Source: Neofusicoccum parvum
Lineage: Eukaryota; Ascomycota; Dothideomycetes; Botryosphaeriales; Botryosphaeriaceae
Reading direction: 5' to 3'
DNA length: 64,000 bases
Assembly: GCA_020912385.1 (NCBI GenBank)
Contig: CP087214.1
Location: forward strand, 124,001-188,000
In this document: piece by piece, positions 1 through 11,500 of the stretch
How positions within the stretch are numbered: position 1 is the first letter of the stretch
Layout of the letters: every line of letters begins with the position of its first letter
Made by a program: the position numbers and the translations under genes
The notes under the pieces: model-generated
What the model was told of the DNA's origin: nothing
Database searches by the model: none
Seen by the model: only the letters and a program-made list of their open reading frames with translations

Positions 1-387
1 TCACATCAGTGTGCGACCTATGCATACATCACAACCAAGTGCCTTGAGTCTGAGGGAGTCACTTGCAAAGGCGCCGACAGAAGGTGGTCAGGAACCTCGG
101 TCATGCTGGAAACTGCCGTAAGCTGCTACAGGATACGAGAGCTTGATGAGTGGACCTTGGAGCATGGTAAATCCTACCATATCGAGACAATGGGTTCATT
201 GATCTTGCTTAAAGCATATAAAGACAGCCAAAAGGCAAATCTGACTGCGTCGAAGAGCGCCATACCACGGATGTTTCAAAGACGGCTTCTTCTCAAGCCC
301 GGGTGGAGAGAGCTCGCTCAAATTCGTGAGAAGCAAAGACCTGGAGACCACGCTGAGCAAGTTTTAGTATCCGCGGAAGAACTTTGA
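1..387 (+). CDS. 3' end of an unknown protein, cut by the window edge
   Basis: The frame is open from base 1 to the TGA at 385-387, giving the last 128 residues of a protein that starts left of the window. A Met at base 103 could start a 94-residue ORF, but 34 further codons upstream are open in the same frame, so an internal position is more likely. The stretch is rich in Arg, Lys, Leu and Glu, with no membrane segment and no motif I recognise. It is not AT-enriched and shows no RIP stops, unlike the relics that follow. It could also be a terminal exon preceded by an intron outside the window. Confidence 0.4.
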   Translation, partial: SHQCATYAYITTKCLESEGVTCKGADRRWSGTSVMLETAVSCYRIRELDEWTLEHGKSYHIETMGSLILLKAYKDSQKANLTASKSAIPRMFQRRLLLKPGWRELAQIREKQRPGDHAEQVLVSAEEL

Positions 388-1373
388 TCGTTTTTTCTTT
401 TTGTAACTCGACATCGTTATGTGTATTGATTTTCAATTACCTTGGGTTGCTGATGATGATGATTCATACACCCGTCGGCCTCAGTAGACCATAGGGACAA
501 GTAACGCTAATCGACGCTAATCCACACTGGGGTCCCGGTTCATTCAAAGCCCAGCACACTGAATGCAAAGAAACCATTCCTCCCTCCTGTTCAACAATTT
601 GAAAATAGACAGCCAAAAGCACTAGCAGATAACACTAAACGAAACGCAAGGACAAAACGAAGAAAATGTAAAAGTAGAGCTATCCTCCCTGCACCCCTCA
701 TCCCATCCCCTTCGAGACTACTTCCCGAGTGCTGTCAGTCCCTCCTTGGGTTGCTTCTTCGGTAGTGGATTTCTGTAAACGTTGCAGGATATTCTTCAGG
801 GCTCGGTAGATAGCTGTCGAACGGTGCGAGAAAGAATACACCGCTGGTTTTCTTATTATTGCTACTGAGGTCTGCTGTATACGTGCAACGATCGGATTCA
901 CGGAAATACGCGGCAAAAAGTAAAGAAAGAACGCGTGTACAAGCAAAAGCAAACAAAACACGTGATTACGGGCCAATGTGGTTGACAAAAAGCTTAGAAT
1001 TATCTCGTCCAGCCTCGGTGAACACTCGTGGCGAGAGCCGTGATCCAGCACCTCCTGAAGCCAATGTTGAGGTCGAGACAGATGCTCCCGATGTCACGGA
1101 TTGGACCCGTGTAATGCCTTGGATGGTTTCTGCGGCAAGCAGCCAGTGGATGGGACGAGAAGGTTCGAGAAAGTGTTCCTAAATCTGGAAAGTGGTCAGT
1201 GCGCAGAGTGTATTTTATTCACGCCATTCTCACCTTTCATCTGTTTCTTTCCTCTCCAGCTTAGTCTCCTTGTAGGTAGTAATGCCACTGTATTCCCGCG
1301 AGCACACCGGCTGCAAGCCCTCACATATAGGACAAGGTTAAAGCCGTAAGGGGGGAGGTTTAGCTCGTATTCT
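388..1373. other. No supported gene
   Basis: Only short overlapping ORFs on both strands, none with a recognisable motif or a convincing start. I see no RNA gene, terminal repeat or RIP-like AT enrichment here. Confidence 0.4.
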
Positions 1374-2155
1374 TACATGTTCTACTACTCGATCCCGTCT
1401 ATGCTGCGTAGCGCGACATGTAGGACTTTTCTATGCATAGCGCTATTCCATGCCGCTTTGGAGTAAGCCACACCACTATAGTGATTCGAAGTCTGTATAA
1501 TTTCGTTAATTTCCAGAAACTCTTGCATTACACGGTCACGCGAACGGTTGTCTAGCTGGGCTTTACTATAGTTCTGTTCGTAGAACTCGTCCTGAAGGTA
1601 GCGAGGCAGCGCCTCAACATATACCCTGGCGGACTGTGGTACTACACCATCGTACTGCTACGTCTCACGAAGACGGGCGCACAATTCATCGATATCGCTA
1701 CCCACATCGATATCGCTACCCAGCTCGTCATCTTCTGCATCATACATGCTCTTGTAGTTGAAGGCGTTGTTGTACATCAGGTCGGTGAGGCCTTTCACAG
1801 GGCTTGTGGAGCGCTTATTGGGCGAACGACCGGTGCTCACAGAGGATGATATGCGTGTGGGCGATGGTAGCTGTTGGGTAGCGGCGTAGAGTGCCTGCGT
1901 ATTGGGCGGATTAAAACGCTCCAGCGAGAAACCCGGTGGAAGGCGGGTTTCAACATCGTCGAGGGTTTTTGTGGGCGAGATTGGGAGAGTGCGCGGCGGC
2001 ATTGTGTTCGCGTTAAGCGACTATAGTGGGCGGCGTCGTTTCGTGGGGCGCTCTGCGATAGGTGGCGATTGACAGCTGCGAGTCAAGCAGCGGTCAGGTG
2101 GAGATGTAAGGACTACATTGCGCAGCCAGTCTTCAATGGCTGAAGCACGAGACAT
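1374..2155 (-). pseudogene. Relic of a PD-(D/E)XK nuclease-like domain protein (N-terminal half)
   Basis: Reading from an ATG at 2155, the frame gives MSRASAIEDWL, a Pro/Arg-rich linker, an in-frame TAG near 2010, then 114 open residues containing LPPGFSLERF and SPTR repeats, then another TAG near 1660, then LPRYLQDEFYEQNYSKAQLD and SKAAWNSAMHRKVLHVAL before a double TAG. This order (low-complexity N-terminus, LPR-x-L-x-x-EFY, LD-x-RS, AWN-x-x-H-x-x-x-L) matches, from memory, the large fungal family annotated as PD-(D/E)XK nuclease-like domain proteins. The first two stops fit CAG-to-TAG changes in a CpA context, as RIP makes. The catalytic half is missing after the double stop. Family assignment is by pattern recognition only. 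Confidence 0.6.
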
Positions 2156-3189
2156 GGTGGGCCAGGGTGGTTGAGGATGGAAGTATTACGGGGTTAGCAA
2201 TGGTGTTAATGTTCTTCGTTGTTCGTTAGGCGCCCGTTGCTTCAGTAGCTAAAATCCATCACTGCATCATCACTTAGACCAATATACAGCGAGAATAGTC
2301 ACGTATAGTAGTCTGGGAAGAAGTCTCGCACGTATGAAACCACTACGACGCTCCGCGGTCGCCGTCGGCGGGCGAGACAAACCTAGCGGCGGGTATGGCG
2401 GCCTCGCGTCGACGCATGTACCGTTTTCATAAGCATAGCATGAAAGTTCGGAACCCGGTGTTGACTTGGCTCTGCTTGACTTATATTTTTCGACTGGATC
2501 AACATCAAGCACTGTACCCAGCAGGGGAATAGTGTCACGACTCAAGAAGAACAAGTCAGATTCTCGAAATTGACTAAAGTTTCTAAGCTAGAGAAAAGAA
2601 AGAGAAAAGAAAGAGAATAGAGGAGGACGGGGGGGGGGACTTATATATCCAGCCCAGGTACTAGTTAGAAGTCGAATAGCCGGTCTTAGGCTTCCCTTTC
2701 CCGTACGTTCCCGCTAAGTGTTTGCTCTCAGCAAACCCCGTGTCTTAGACATCTTGTCTCAGATAAGTGCTTTTAGCCTGATTAGGCTTAGTCTTCTACA
2801 GGTCGACCTGCTCAATCCCGTCGACCTGTAGAAGGGCTTGGCGCTAACACTGCTTTCTTACCTAGAGAGTGAGATGTTGACGGTCTGAATCGTCACAAAT
2901 AAGGCTACCAGGACTTCCATCCCCGATGTATATACCCACTGATTTACGACTCAGACGCACTCACTACAGCCGAATAGCAAGTACTACCGTTCCGGCCCAC
3001 TACAGGCGGGCGGATAAGCAGCAGCGACGACGGTGAAACTACCTTGACTCTTGATACTCTGTAGCTATTCGTACCTGTTGGTAGCGGAGACGCATCTATT
3101 ACGTGGTAGGACATAGTTAGCCAACCCTGATTTGAAATTTGACTTACTACACAAATTCCAGACGTATCGTGGGCGGGACAACTGTGGGC
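2156..3189. other. Gene-free stretch with purine tract and stem-loops
   Basis: No supported gene. The stretch holds a purine-rich tract on the + strand at about 2588-2639 (AGAGAAAAG repeats ending in a run of G) and the stem-loop cluster annotated separately at 2720-2834. Part of it must be the former promoter of the minus-strand relic starting at 2155. Confidence 0.4.
2720..2834. repeat. Cluster of three inverted repeats (stem-loops)
   Basis: Three perfect inverted repeats lie within 115 bp: GTTTGC/GCAAAC (2720-2725 with 2731-2736), AGCCT/AGGCT (2775-2779 with 2784-2788), and a 15-bp arm pair CTTCTACAGGTCGAC / GTCGACCTGTAGAAG (2793-2807 with 2820-2834) around a 12-nt spacer. The left arm of the last pair also contains the palindrome CAGGTCGACCTG. 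The cluster could be the remnant of a small inverted-repeat transposon, a structured transcript or a terminator; nothing in the sequence decides between these. Confidence 0.6.
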
Positions 3190-3660
3190 GGACACGTCTA
3201 CTGATTCGAAAGGAATGACATCACGGCGTCAGGAATCTCAGTCACCTTCGTTGAGGGTCAACGCCCGGCGGCCCAGCAGATGCTAGCAACCATGTCGCTC
3301 TTATGTCCGAGGCCGTGGGCAGCTAGAGCCCAGTAGTTAATCTCGTTGATCTAGCAGACGACTTGGTTCCGGGCTCGCGTGGCGTTTTCATGGGCGTCCT
3401 TGAATTCGATGGAAAAGTAAGGGCAGGTGATGCGGGCCTATAGGACGCTGGCGTAGCGGAAGACTTTGCTGCGGAGCCTAGGAATTAAGGCTTACAGAGA
3501 AATCCAACAGGATGCCCTAGAAGTAATTGTTGGGGCCCGGGCGTTATCATCTGCGGGGGTTTCAACCTTCAACCTCCTGGTGGATGAAATGGGGGCCTCG
3601 TCCTCGTCCGTATCTGTGAGGCTGTCTTCCGCTGTCGCACTGGCTCGAGGTAGTATTGAC
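3190..3660 (-). pseudogene. RIP-decayed relic with a PD-(D/E)XK-like core
   Basis: One minus-strand frame runs through about 155 codons interrupted by stops that are explained by C-to-T changes: TAA near 3495, TAG near 3450, TAG near 3350 and a TGA further down. Between them the frame reads an acidic linker (TDTDEDEAP), then RSKVFRYASVL, then ARITCPYFSIEFKDAHENA and ARNQV. The beta-strand-like YFSIEFK carries the E-x-K of PD-(D/E)XK nuclease folds, and the following A-x-x-A-R-N-Q-V helix fits fungal proteins of the DUF7924 kind. It lies downstream of the coiled-coil relic on the same strand and may once have belonged to it or been a separate gene. Family assignment is tentative. Confidence 0.4.
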
Positions 3661-3708
3661 GTGAGAAGGAACGACTAGGTGCGATTGGGTTCAGGTAAAA
3701 CGAGGCAC

Positions 3709-5122
3709 TTAGACTGTGATATTCGAGCCTTCAAGCACCTCTCCGACAACTTCTGGGAGCTGTTCAGCCACCATGTCAGGGAGGTCGTTGGCTACGGCAG
3801 CAGCCAGTTCGTCCCTGACTAGAGTCCCAACCTCGTCCTTGAAAGCGAACATATCCTCTTCGATGCTCTCAATGCGGTCGCTAACGCCCTCTTCGAAGAG
3901 GTTGGCCACGTATTCATCCACCTTATCTTTAAGGAGCTCGTTGAAATTTTCGTCGGCCTGTTTGTCTTCCATGATTTTGTCCATGCCCGCATCTAAGAGC
4001 GCGGACAGCCGTTCATTCAGATATTCATCCACGCGGGCTTGTAAGTGTCCCAATAATCGAGGCACCAGATCTTGTACTAAATTTGCCATTGAGTCTTCAT
4101 TTGCCAGTATCGATCCCTGTCTCTGGTTCGCCACGCGCGCTTCAAGGGCGGTAAGCCTCTGCTCAAAGCCGTCGAATCGATCAAGGAGTGAACCATCCTC
4201 GGTGGGAGTGCCGGTACGGAAGGTCATCTGCTGTTTCAGGATGTCTAATTCCAAGCGTAGTTGTGCTGGTGTTGGCTCGGGTTGCTGTGGCGATGTGGGC
4301 TGGGACTTGGAGGCCGGAACGATTGTCTTCTTTCGAGGTGGAGGTGGCGACGTCTCACGCGAAGCCGGACCTGTTCTTATTAGCAAAGTAGTACTAGCGT
4401 AGTCGCAGGCGGTCACGTATGCTTGCTGGGTACTGGGGTCGCCTCGTCGTAGGACGGTGGAGCCTCGTCGCTCTCCTGAGCATCCGCCTACCGGAATTCG
4501 AAAGGCGTAAGAAAGCCGCCGACGTCTTTTCCACCCTCGCCCATGTACAGCATGTCCAGCGCGTGATCCTTGATGCTAGGGCTGAGGCTGCCACCAGAGG
4601 CAGCCGTGCAGAAGCCCTGAAGCCCATCGCGAAGACGGCTTGTTTGCGGCACAAATAGAGTTACTTGTGTAGCGTGCGAGAGCAGCCGAAGAGACGCGAG
4701 AGTGTTACCAGCAGCATCGCCTCTTGGAGACAGCTTTGTTGCGTTTGCCGGGCTAATAATGACTGGTGGCTTGCTCAGGTCGAGCTCGAGGCCAACGATG
4801 CCATGCGCAGACCGCTTGCCAACCAGCGAATGAGCCACAGGCTTAGGCAATGACGTGTCCCGAGAGCGCCGCTGCACGAGTATGATTGTAGCCGGGTCGA
4901 TAAAAGCGTAGAGGAAGCCGTGACCTTTCCTCGACGACTGAAGCTGGAAAGGGATGCGGATGCGGAAGGCCGCCGTCTACTGCGCAGCATCGTGGGCAAG
5001 GAGTAGAGTGGCCGGGCGGGCGTGGCCGAAGAAGGCGGCATGCCCGTCAACGCCGCCGGGCCACTCAACTACCATGGGCGCATCATTGAGGAGGCACCAG
5101 CGGTCGGGCGGGGGATTCGCGT
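3709..5122 (-). pseudogene. Decayed orphan gene with an intact coiled-coil 3' part
   Basis: A minus-strand exon seems to start at 5122, just after a good acceptor (CTGAC branch point 14 nt before TTTCTTTAG). It reads NPPPDRWCLLNDAPMVVEWP and onward with one in-frame TAG (CAG-to-TAG type), then about 130 clean residues to a second TAG near 4488, followed by an acidic PPSYDEA linker. The frame then changes near 4416; from there about 235 residues are open to 3709, with a Pro/Lys-rich segment, a heptad-like coiled coil (LELDILKQQM, FEQRLTALEARV) and a long acidic helical tail. The plus-strand ORF opposite is Ser-rich and looks like a shadow. No known family recognised. An intact shorter gene at 3709-4416 cannot be excluded. 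Confidence 0.4.
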
Positions 5123-5126
5123 CTAA

Positions 5127-5829
5127 AGAAAAGTGTGGTCAGCAGGAGCATAGATAGCAAACTGATTCCCTCGCGCGTGCGGCCGCGCGACAGACCCGCC
5201 CACCCAGGCTTTTGAGACGTTGAGGTCTCGAGCAGCCTTGGCTCGGCACTGCGCCGTGCGCGGCGATGCAGGATCGGCAGCCGTCTGGTTAGACAGCCCC
5301 TACAGGCCCCCGATCTGACAGGATCTTCAATGGGTGCACGCGGTATGGCCTGCTCCTGGTCTCCGACCGCGCCGACGAGTGCCTTCGCCGGGCTGCCTTG
5401 TAAGCCCCGGAGAGCCGCTACCTACCCCTTCCACCCAACCGGGCTTTGACAGCAGCCCTGACTGCATTGTGGTGTGAGGGCAAGGGTGCATACCGGATGC
5501 CATGGAGATGGAGTGTAGCGCAATGCGACGCGAGTAGATCGGTAGTGGTAACGCGGACTCAGGGCGGAAGCTCGCGCTGGGGCATGGTGGGGGAGGCGCG
5601 GTGGTAGGGTGCGGAGGTGCGGAGGTGAGGTGCGAAGGTACGAAGGTGCAGAGGTGCGAAGGTGAAGGTGCGGAGGGCGAGAAAGCGGCAAAGCGGGTGG
5701 CTGGACATCACATGCTCGTAATTACTCGTGTTCGTACTCGTTCCTACGATATGGTTAGTCGCATCGCTAACACGTCGCATTAGGCAAGACATCGTATTAG
5801 AGAGGAGAGAGAGTAGAAACTAAAATTCT
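5127..5829. other. Gene-free stretch before the transposon block
   Basis: GC-rich and without a supported gene. It contains the G-rich minisatellite at 5608-5678. Composition switches sharply to AT-rich, TpA-rich DNA at about 5800, which marks the left edge of the RIP-affected block. Confidence 0.5.
5608..5678 (+). repeat. G-rich minisatellite
   Basis: About eight imperfect copies of an 8-9 nt unit, GGTGCGGA or GGTGCGAA. Its translation on the minus strand gives a spurious HLRTSAP-type repeat peptide. Confidence 0.7.
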
Positions 5830-8391
5830 ATAACTATTAAATAATAAGGGTTTATAGCAGCCGTAACAGCTGAGTAAAGAACCAATATTAAGATAAGATA
5901 TATAATAATATATAGGTAGTAGGTACGTAGGTACGCGGTAACGTTATATATTTTATAATATTATAACTACTAAAATTATATAAATAGGAGGGCACCCGAT
6001 ATTATAGGAAATTTAAAATTATATATTAATATTTTATACGCGCTTAAGAGATTTAAATACTAAGTCTAAAGAATTTAAGATTAATACTTAAAGTATTTAT
6101 ACCTCTAGTTAAATCTTTAAGAATTTTACTTAAACATTTATAGTATAGATTAAAGTAGTAGAATTTTACATTCTTTCTAGTTATTTATTTATATTTCAAT
6201 TTCAATTGCTATCTAATTATAATAAAAAAATATAAACATACTAAAAATTCAACCTTAAGCTACAGCTATAGAAGAAACTCCTAGAGACTCTTCTAGACCT
6301 TAAAACTCTAGTAATACCCTTCCTAGTAGCTATAGTAACGTAGTAGTTAGAATTAAAACTATAGAAAGAGCTAAATAATCCCTCCTAGTACCTATCTCTA
6401 CCCGCTTCTAGTAGACACCTAAAAGCCTATAGTATAGCTAAAGCAGCGTAGAATATATCTAGAAAGCTACTATAATAGTAGATACTATTCTATAAGCCCT
6501 TTAGATAATTACTAGTAGACCTTTAGCCCTTAATAGCTAGATAAAAAATTTTCTCAGCGCCGCTAAGGAAATCTTCTAGGACTATATTACTCTCTACTAG
6601 GAGGTAGTAGCTAAGAAACTAAACCTAAAAGATATCCTAAGGAAAGTTAAGTAAGTCTAGAAAATAATTAGCTATATCTAGGTAGCGCCTATACTAACTA
6701 GCTTAAGCTAGGCATATATTATAGCCTAAATAGCCCTAAAGCCTCCCATCCTACTTACTACTATAGAAATCACCCTCTACCTTCTAGATAAAGTAAATAG
6801 ATAGGAAGTAGCGAATCTCCTAAATAAAACTATTATTTAAAAGATCCAAGTAGGAAAAGGCCTAGCCTATAAAAGAGTACTTACTACTAGAAAGCTCCCT
6901 AGTAGGAATATTAGAATCTTTATTCTAGATATATAAATAAGAACAGCCCTTCTCTAAGACTAGAAGTAGACTACTAGATTTAGAAATAAGATCCGCCTAA
7001 ATTAATAACTATACTTAGTACTAGTCTATAACGTTCCTATTAAGGGAATTAACACTATAGATCCCTAGGCTACTAAGGCCCTATAGAAGTAAAACCTAGT
7101 CTTATATCTAGAACTATATATTAGTAAGCTAGCCTAGCTAAAGAAAAAACTTCTAGAAAGAAAAATATACTCTATAATTATCCTTAATACTATAGACCCT
7201 AAGATAGCCAACTAGATTATAGCTAAAGAACTAATCTATAACTTTACCCTATATATAGTAGAGTACTATAGTACGAACTTTATAGTAACCTAATACTTTA
7301 AGTACTAGGCATATAGCTACATTACCACCCACTATAGGAAAGAGTAAAAGTACGGTTAGTATATAGGTAGCTATAATATAAGAGAGTATAGAAAGAAGAA
7401 AACGTAGTATATAAACTACTCCTAAAAATATATAGCCTAGAGTAACCTATACTTAGCGCGTAAGACCCACTAGGCTAGAGTAACTTAAGCTTAACTAGCT
7501 ACACTAGAAAACTATAGAGAATAACCCTAAGTAGCCTAAAAGCTAATATAGAATAGATAGACTCTAGTAGGATCCTAGAAGAGAATAAGGAAAGAGAAAC
7601 CTAGAAGAAGAAAGCTAGAGCTTAATAGCTTCTAATATATAACTAAGATCAAGAACTATAAAGACCCCTATATATAGGTAGAAATACCTACTACTCTATA
7701 GGTAGATATAGAGATAGAAGAAAACTAATAATAAATATAAGCTACCTCTTAATTTTATAATATAACGTAAATAAAAGTATAAAGAGGGTAATACTCCTAC
7801 TCTTTTAGAATATTAGTCTAATAGCCCACTATATCCTCGTAATCTAGGAGCTATAGAGGAACCCAAGGATAAAAATAATAGTAAAACACCTAGCCTACTA
7901 TATAATCTTCCTCTAGGAAGAAATAGCAAGGACCTACTTCTTTATAAGTAAGACCATTACCGTAGAATCTTAATAGATAATAATCTACTTCCTAGACCTT
8001 ATTACCCTCTCCCTTACTACTATAACCAATGTTATCTATATCTATAACTACTACAACCCACCCTCTACCTATATAAGTAAAAAACTAGAGAACCTATCTA
8101 TTCTCCTAAGAGCTCTTACTATATAGGGGTAATATATTCTTCTTAGAGACTTTAATCTCTATTACCCCCTCTAGGGAAGTATTACCTCCTCTATATACTA
8201 TACTCTTACGAATCACCTAATCGAAACTATAACTATAGTAAACCTAAACCTAGCCCTCCTAAGAGGCACTATTACTAGAAGAAAAAATAATAGTAAAAGT
8301 ATTCTAGATCTTATCTTTACTTCCTAGTAGATAGAGGAAAGAATTATAAACTATAGAGTTAGCTATAAGCTAGAGTTATTATCTAACCACC
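5830..8391 (+). mobile_element. Tad1-like LINE, segment 1 (5' end, ORF1, start of ORF2), RIP-decayed
   Basis: AT-rich and full of stops, but the frames are still readable. At about 7020-7440 they give an ORF1 tail with the order typical of Tad1 ORF1 proteins (VPIKGI-type strand, then three zinc knuckles) in which most knuckle Cys codons have become Tyr (TGT to TAT). From about 7780 the ORF2 endonuclease begins. The phosphodiesterase motif GDFNLHHP is visible as RDFNLYYP near 8140-8165, and the terminal SDHL motif as SNHL at 8379-8393, right where chromovirus copy A interrupts it. The 5' boundary is set by composition only. The element resumes at 21014 and 27934, giving about 5.4 kb in total. 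Confidence 0.75.
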
Positions 8392-8572
8392 TATTAGGGC
8401 TTAATCTTAGGATGATTACTGAAAGGTTTATTACGCTATATATATTAAGCTAAGACTTAAAGAGAAGAAGAAGAAGAAAAATAAAGAAGAGAACTTAAAT
8501 ATAAAGAAGGCTTAATATTACGTAACTACTAATAATCCTCTAAGGCTTCTCCTAAGGCTTTAGACTCTAATA
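8392..8572 (-). repeat. 3' LTR of copy A
   Basis: 181 bp, aligning along its whole length with the 184-bp LTRs of copy B. The terminal TG/CA has been changed to TA by RIP-type transitions (TGTTAG to TATTAG; TAACA to TAATA). Confidence 0.85.
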
Positions 8573-11500
8573 TTACTCCTCTCCCCCCTCTTCCCCTCTT
8601 TCCGTTTTTAGACAATATCGGGTTTAATTCTCAGTAGGGGCAGATCTTCTTCTATTATAGAGGGGTATATAAGGTGAAAAAGCGAAGGACTTTAATATTA
8701 AACGGCTATATAGCGTAGTTAGAAACTTGGCTGACCGGTAGTATACGACGGTAGTACGTTATATTAAGGTGGTAATATCTCTTAGTTAATAGGCTATTAT
8801 AGGCTTATTAACTAGCTATTAAATTAAGGGCCTATCTATTAATAGGAAGAGGGTTCTCCGATACTAGCGGATTCCGTCTAGTAGTCTATAATATCTAATT
8901 AGGTAACCTAGTACTATCGTCTCGCAGTTTACTACTAGTTAATAGGAAGGATTAATATCACCTAGATTAGGCTCGGCTTTAGCCGGGCTAAACCGCTTGT
9001 CTTTTTACTTACTACTAGTTCTCGTTTAGTTGCCTATTAGTCTAATCTTAGTACTAGAGTTTCTATAGGGTTCGTTGCTAGTTCCTTTATTCTAGGTAGG
9101 AGTCTAGCGCTGCTGTATTCTTTAGTACTAATATAGGTTTCTATATTAGCCGAGTATACTCTTCTTATTTAACTTAATACTATAGCTGGCGCCTTTATTA
9201 ACCTAGTCTTTTTACTATTCTCTCGCCTAGGATTACCTCTACTATCTATTCGTCCTGGCCGTCTACTTAGACTAGTAGGGGTTAATAGTCGTCCTATACT
9301 TAGCTTAGTAGTGGGTCTATTCCTACCGGCCGGAGGAGGTCTACGTAGAAGATATTATATACTGCTCTAGGGATATCTAGTTTATAGTTGTAAGATCTAA
9401 CTATCTTAATAATAGTGAATTTTACTGCCTTATTATCGAGTTTCTTACTTAGCCTATCCGTCTTTAGGTTCCGTAGGTGTAGCTAGACCTTATTATCTAC
9501 TTTATATATAGGTAAAGAGTTTCTCTACCGGTTAGCTTACCTCTCTTATTTCTATTAAGCCTCTACTATAGATATCTACGTCTAGTCTATAACTTCTTTA
9601 ATCTTAGCTATAATTGCCTCCGCTCTTACCACTAGGGAGTCCCTATAGGGGTTATTAGGTTGAATATTCTTAAGCAGTTCCAGTGGCTCGAGGTGGAACC
9701 TATAGGAGAGGAAGAAGAGGCTTATCTAAGTTATTATTAACGTTCTTCTATTAAGGGCTAGTTGAATAACTAGTAACTAGTCCGCCTAGTCTTACTAGTA
9801 GTAATCTATAAATAATACGAGTTTTCTTACTACTTTAGTGTTTATTCTTTCCGTTGATCCATCCGTTTAGGGGTAATAGGCTATTAAGATACATCTCTTA
9901 ATCTTAAGTAGTTAATAAATACGTTGCTAAAGAAGGCTTATAAATTATATTTCCCTATTAGATACGATTACTACTAGGATACTATAATTCCGGTAGAAGT
10001 ATCTAATAAACAGCCTTATAATAGTTTCCGTTTTAGTATTTAGTGTTATAGTTTGTACCTATGATGGTGCCTTAGAGGATCTACGGCGATCACGTATAGC
10101 GCTAGTATTCGCTTATATAGAGTCGCTAGAGACGTGTATCCTTTCCTCCCTAGCTTGACCTTCGTATAGACGGAATCCAACTCTTCAGCGCTTACTCTAG
10201 GGTTGAACTATTATATTTAGGTAGGTCTTAAGGATTACTCCTTTCCCTAGGCGGTTGGTTATTACTATAAGCATTTCGTAACTGTTACTAGATAGTAGTA
10301 GTCTAGTAAAGTTAATAGAGATCTCTCTCTATTAATAGCTTAGTACTAGTAACGGCTTAAGTAGCTCTTACTTCCTATCTCTCTAGACCTTAGTCCTTCT
10401 ATAGATATTACAGTTCCGGTAGAACCTCCGGATATTATTAATAAATCCTAGCTAGAAGAAATGCCTTGCCACGAGAGAGACTATTTAGATACGTCTAGGA
10501 TATACTAAGAGAGGGAAGTTATATATCTCTTAAATAATTCTCGTTTATAGTAGCTTAGAGTCTAGTACCTATTTTCTATCCCTAAAGAGGAGGCTCCCTT
10601 AGTTATCTAGTAAGTACTTAGTGATTAAGACCTTAAACTTTATAGTAAACTCTAGGGGAAATATTCTTTCTCCTTACTATACTGTTTCTCGGAGTTGCCT
10701 TAATATCTAGTCCTACTGGAGTACCTCTTACTATTAATCCTCTAGGGAAGGAGGTTCTCGTGCCTATTATTCTAGTTATACTTATTAAGGTTTAACTGCT
10801 ATAGCTTCTTTAGATAGAAGTAACTTTTTATTACTCTATTCTTGTTCTTTAGGGTCCTCTAGTGATCTAGTGTTAAGGACTAATCCGTAGGGTATTAACT
10901 AAAGTAATTAAGCCGTTCTTTGTTTAAGTCTCTCATCTATATCTATTATAGGTAAGTCTTAGTCCCTTCTTATTAATGCGTCTACTAATCTATTAGTTTT
11001 CCCTGGAGTATATTTAATAATAAAGGAGAAGCGGCTAAGCTCTCTCTACTATTAAATCTACCTTTTAGAAAGCCTTCTTACTGTAGTAAAGTATTCTAGG
11101 TTCTTATGATTAGTGAAAATCTTAAACTAATAAAGTCCTTTTAGTTCGGTATCCCACTAGCGTAAATACTTAACCACCGTAAGTAGTTCCTTATTATAGA
11201 TTAGGTAGTTATATTCTACTAGGAGATTCTTCTTTAAAAAGAACGCTACTAGTCGTAGAAAGCCATCGTTATTAAATTATTAGAGCACTCCTCCTATACA
11301 GTAACTAGATAAGTCCATTACGAGGATTATTTCTCGCTCTAGATTGAATTATATAAGGACTAGTACAGTAATAAAGGCCTTCTTTAGTTTCTTAAATACA
11401 GTATTAGCCTCTTAACTCCATTGGAAAACGGTGTTCTTTCTTATTAGGGAGACTAGGGGAGATACTAGGTTTAAAAACCCCTTAATAAACCTTCGGTAAA

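Noticed and set aside
3716..4402. 228-codon plus-strand ORF
   Set aside because: Ser/Thr-rich shadow of the acidic coiled-coil frame on the minus strand.
5422..5691. Repeat-rich peptide (HLRTSAP units)
   Set aside because: Explained entirely by the G-rich minisatellite at 5608-5678.
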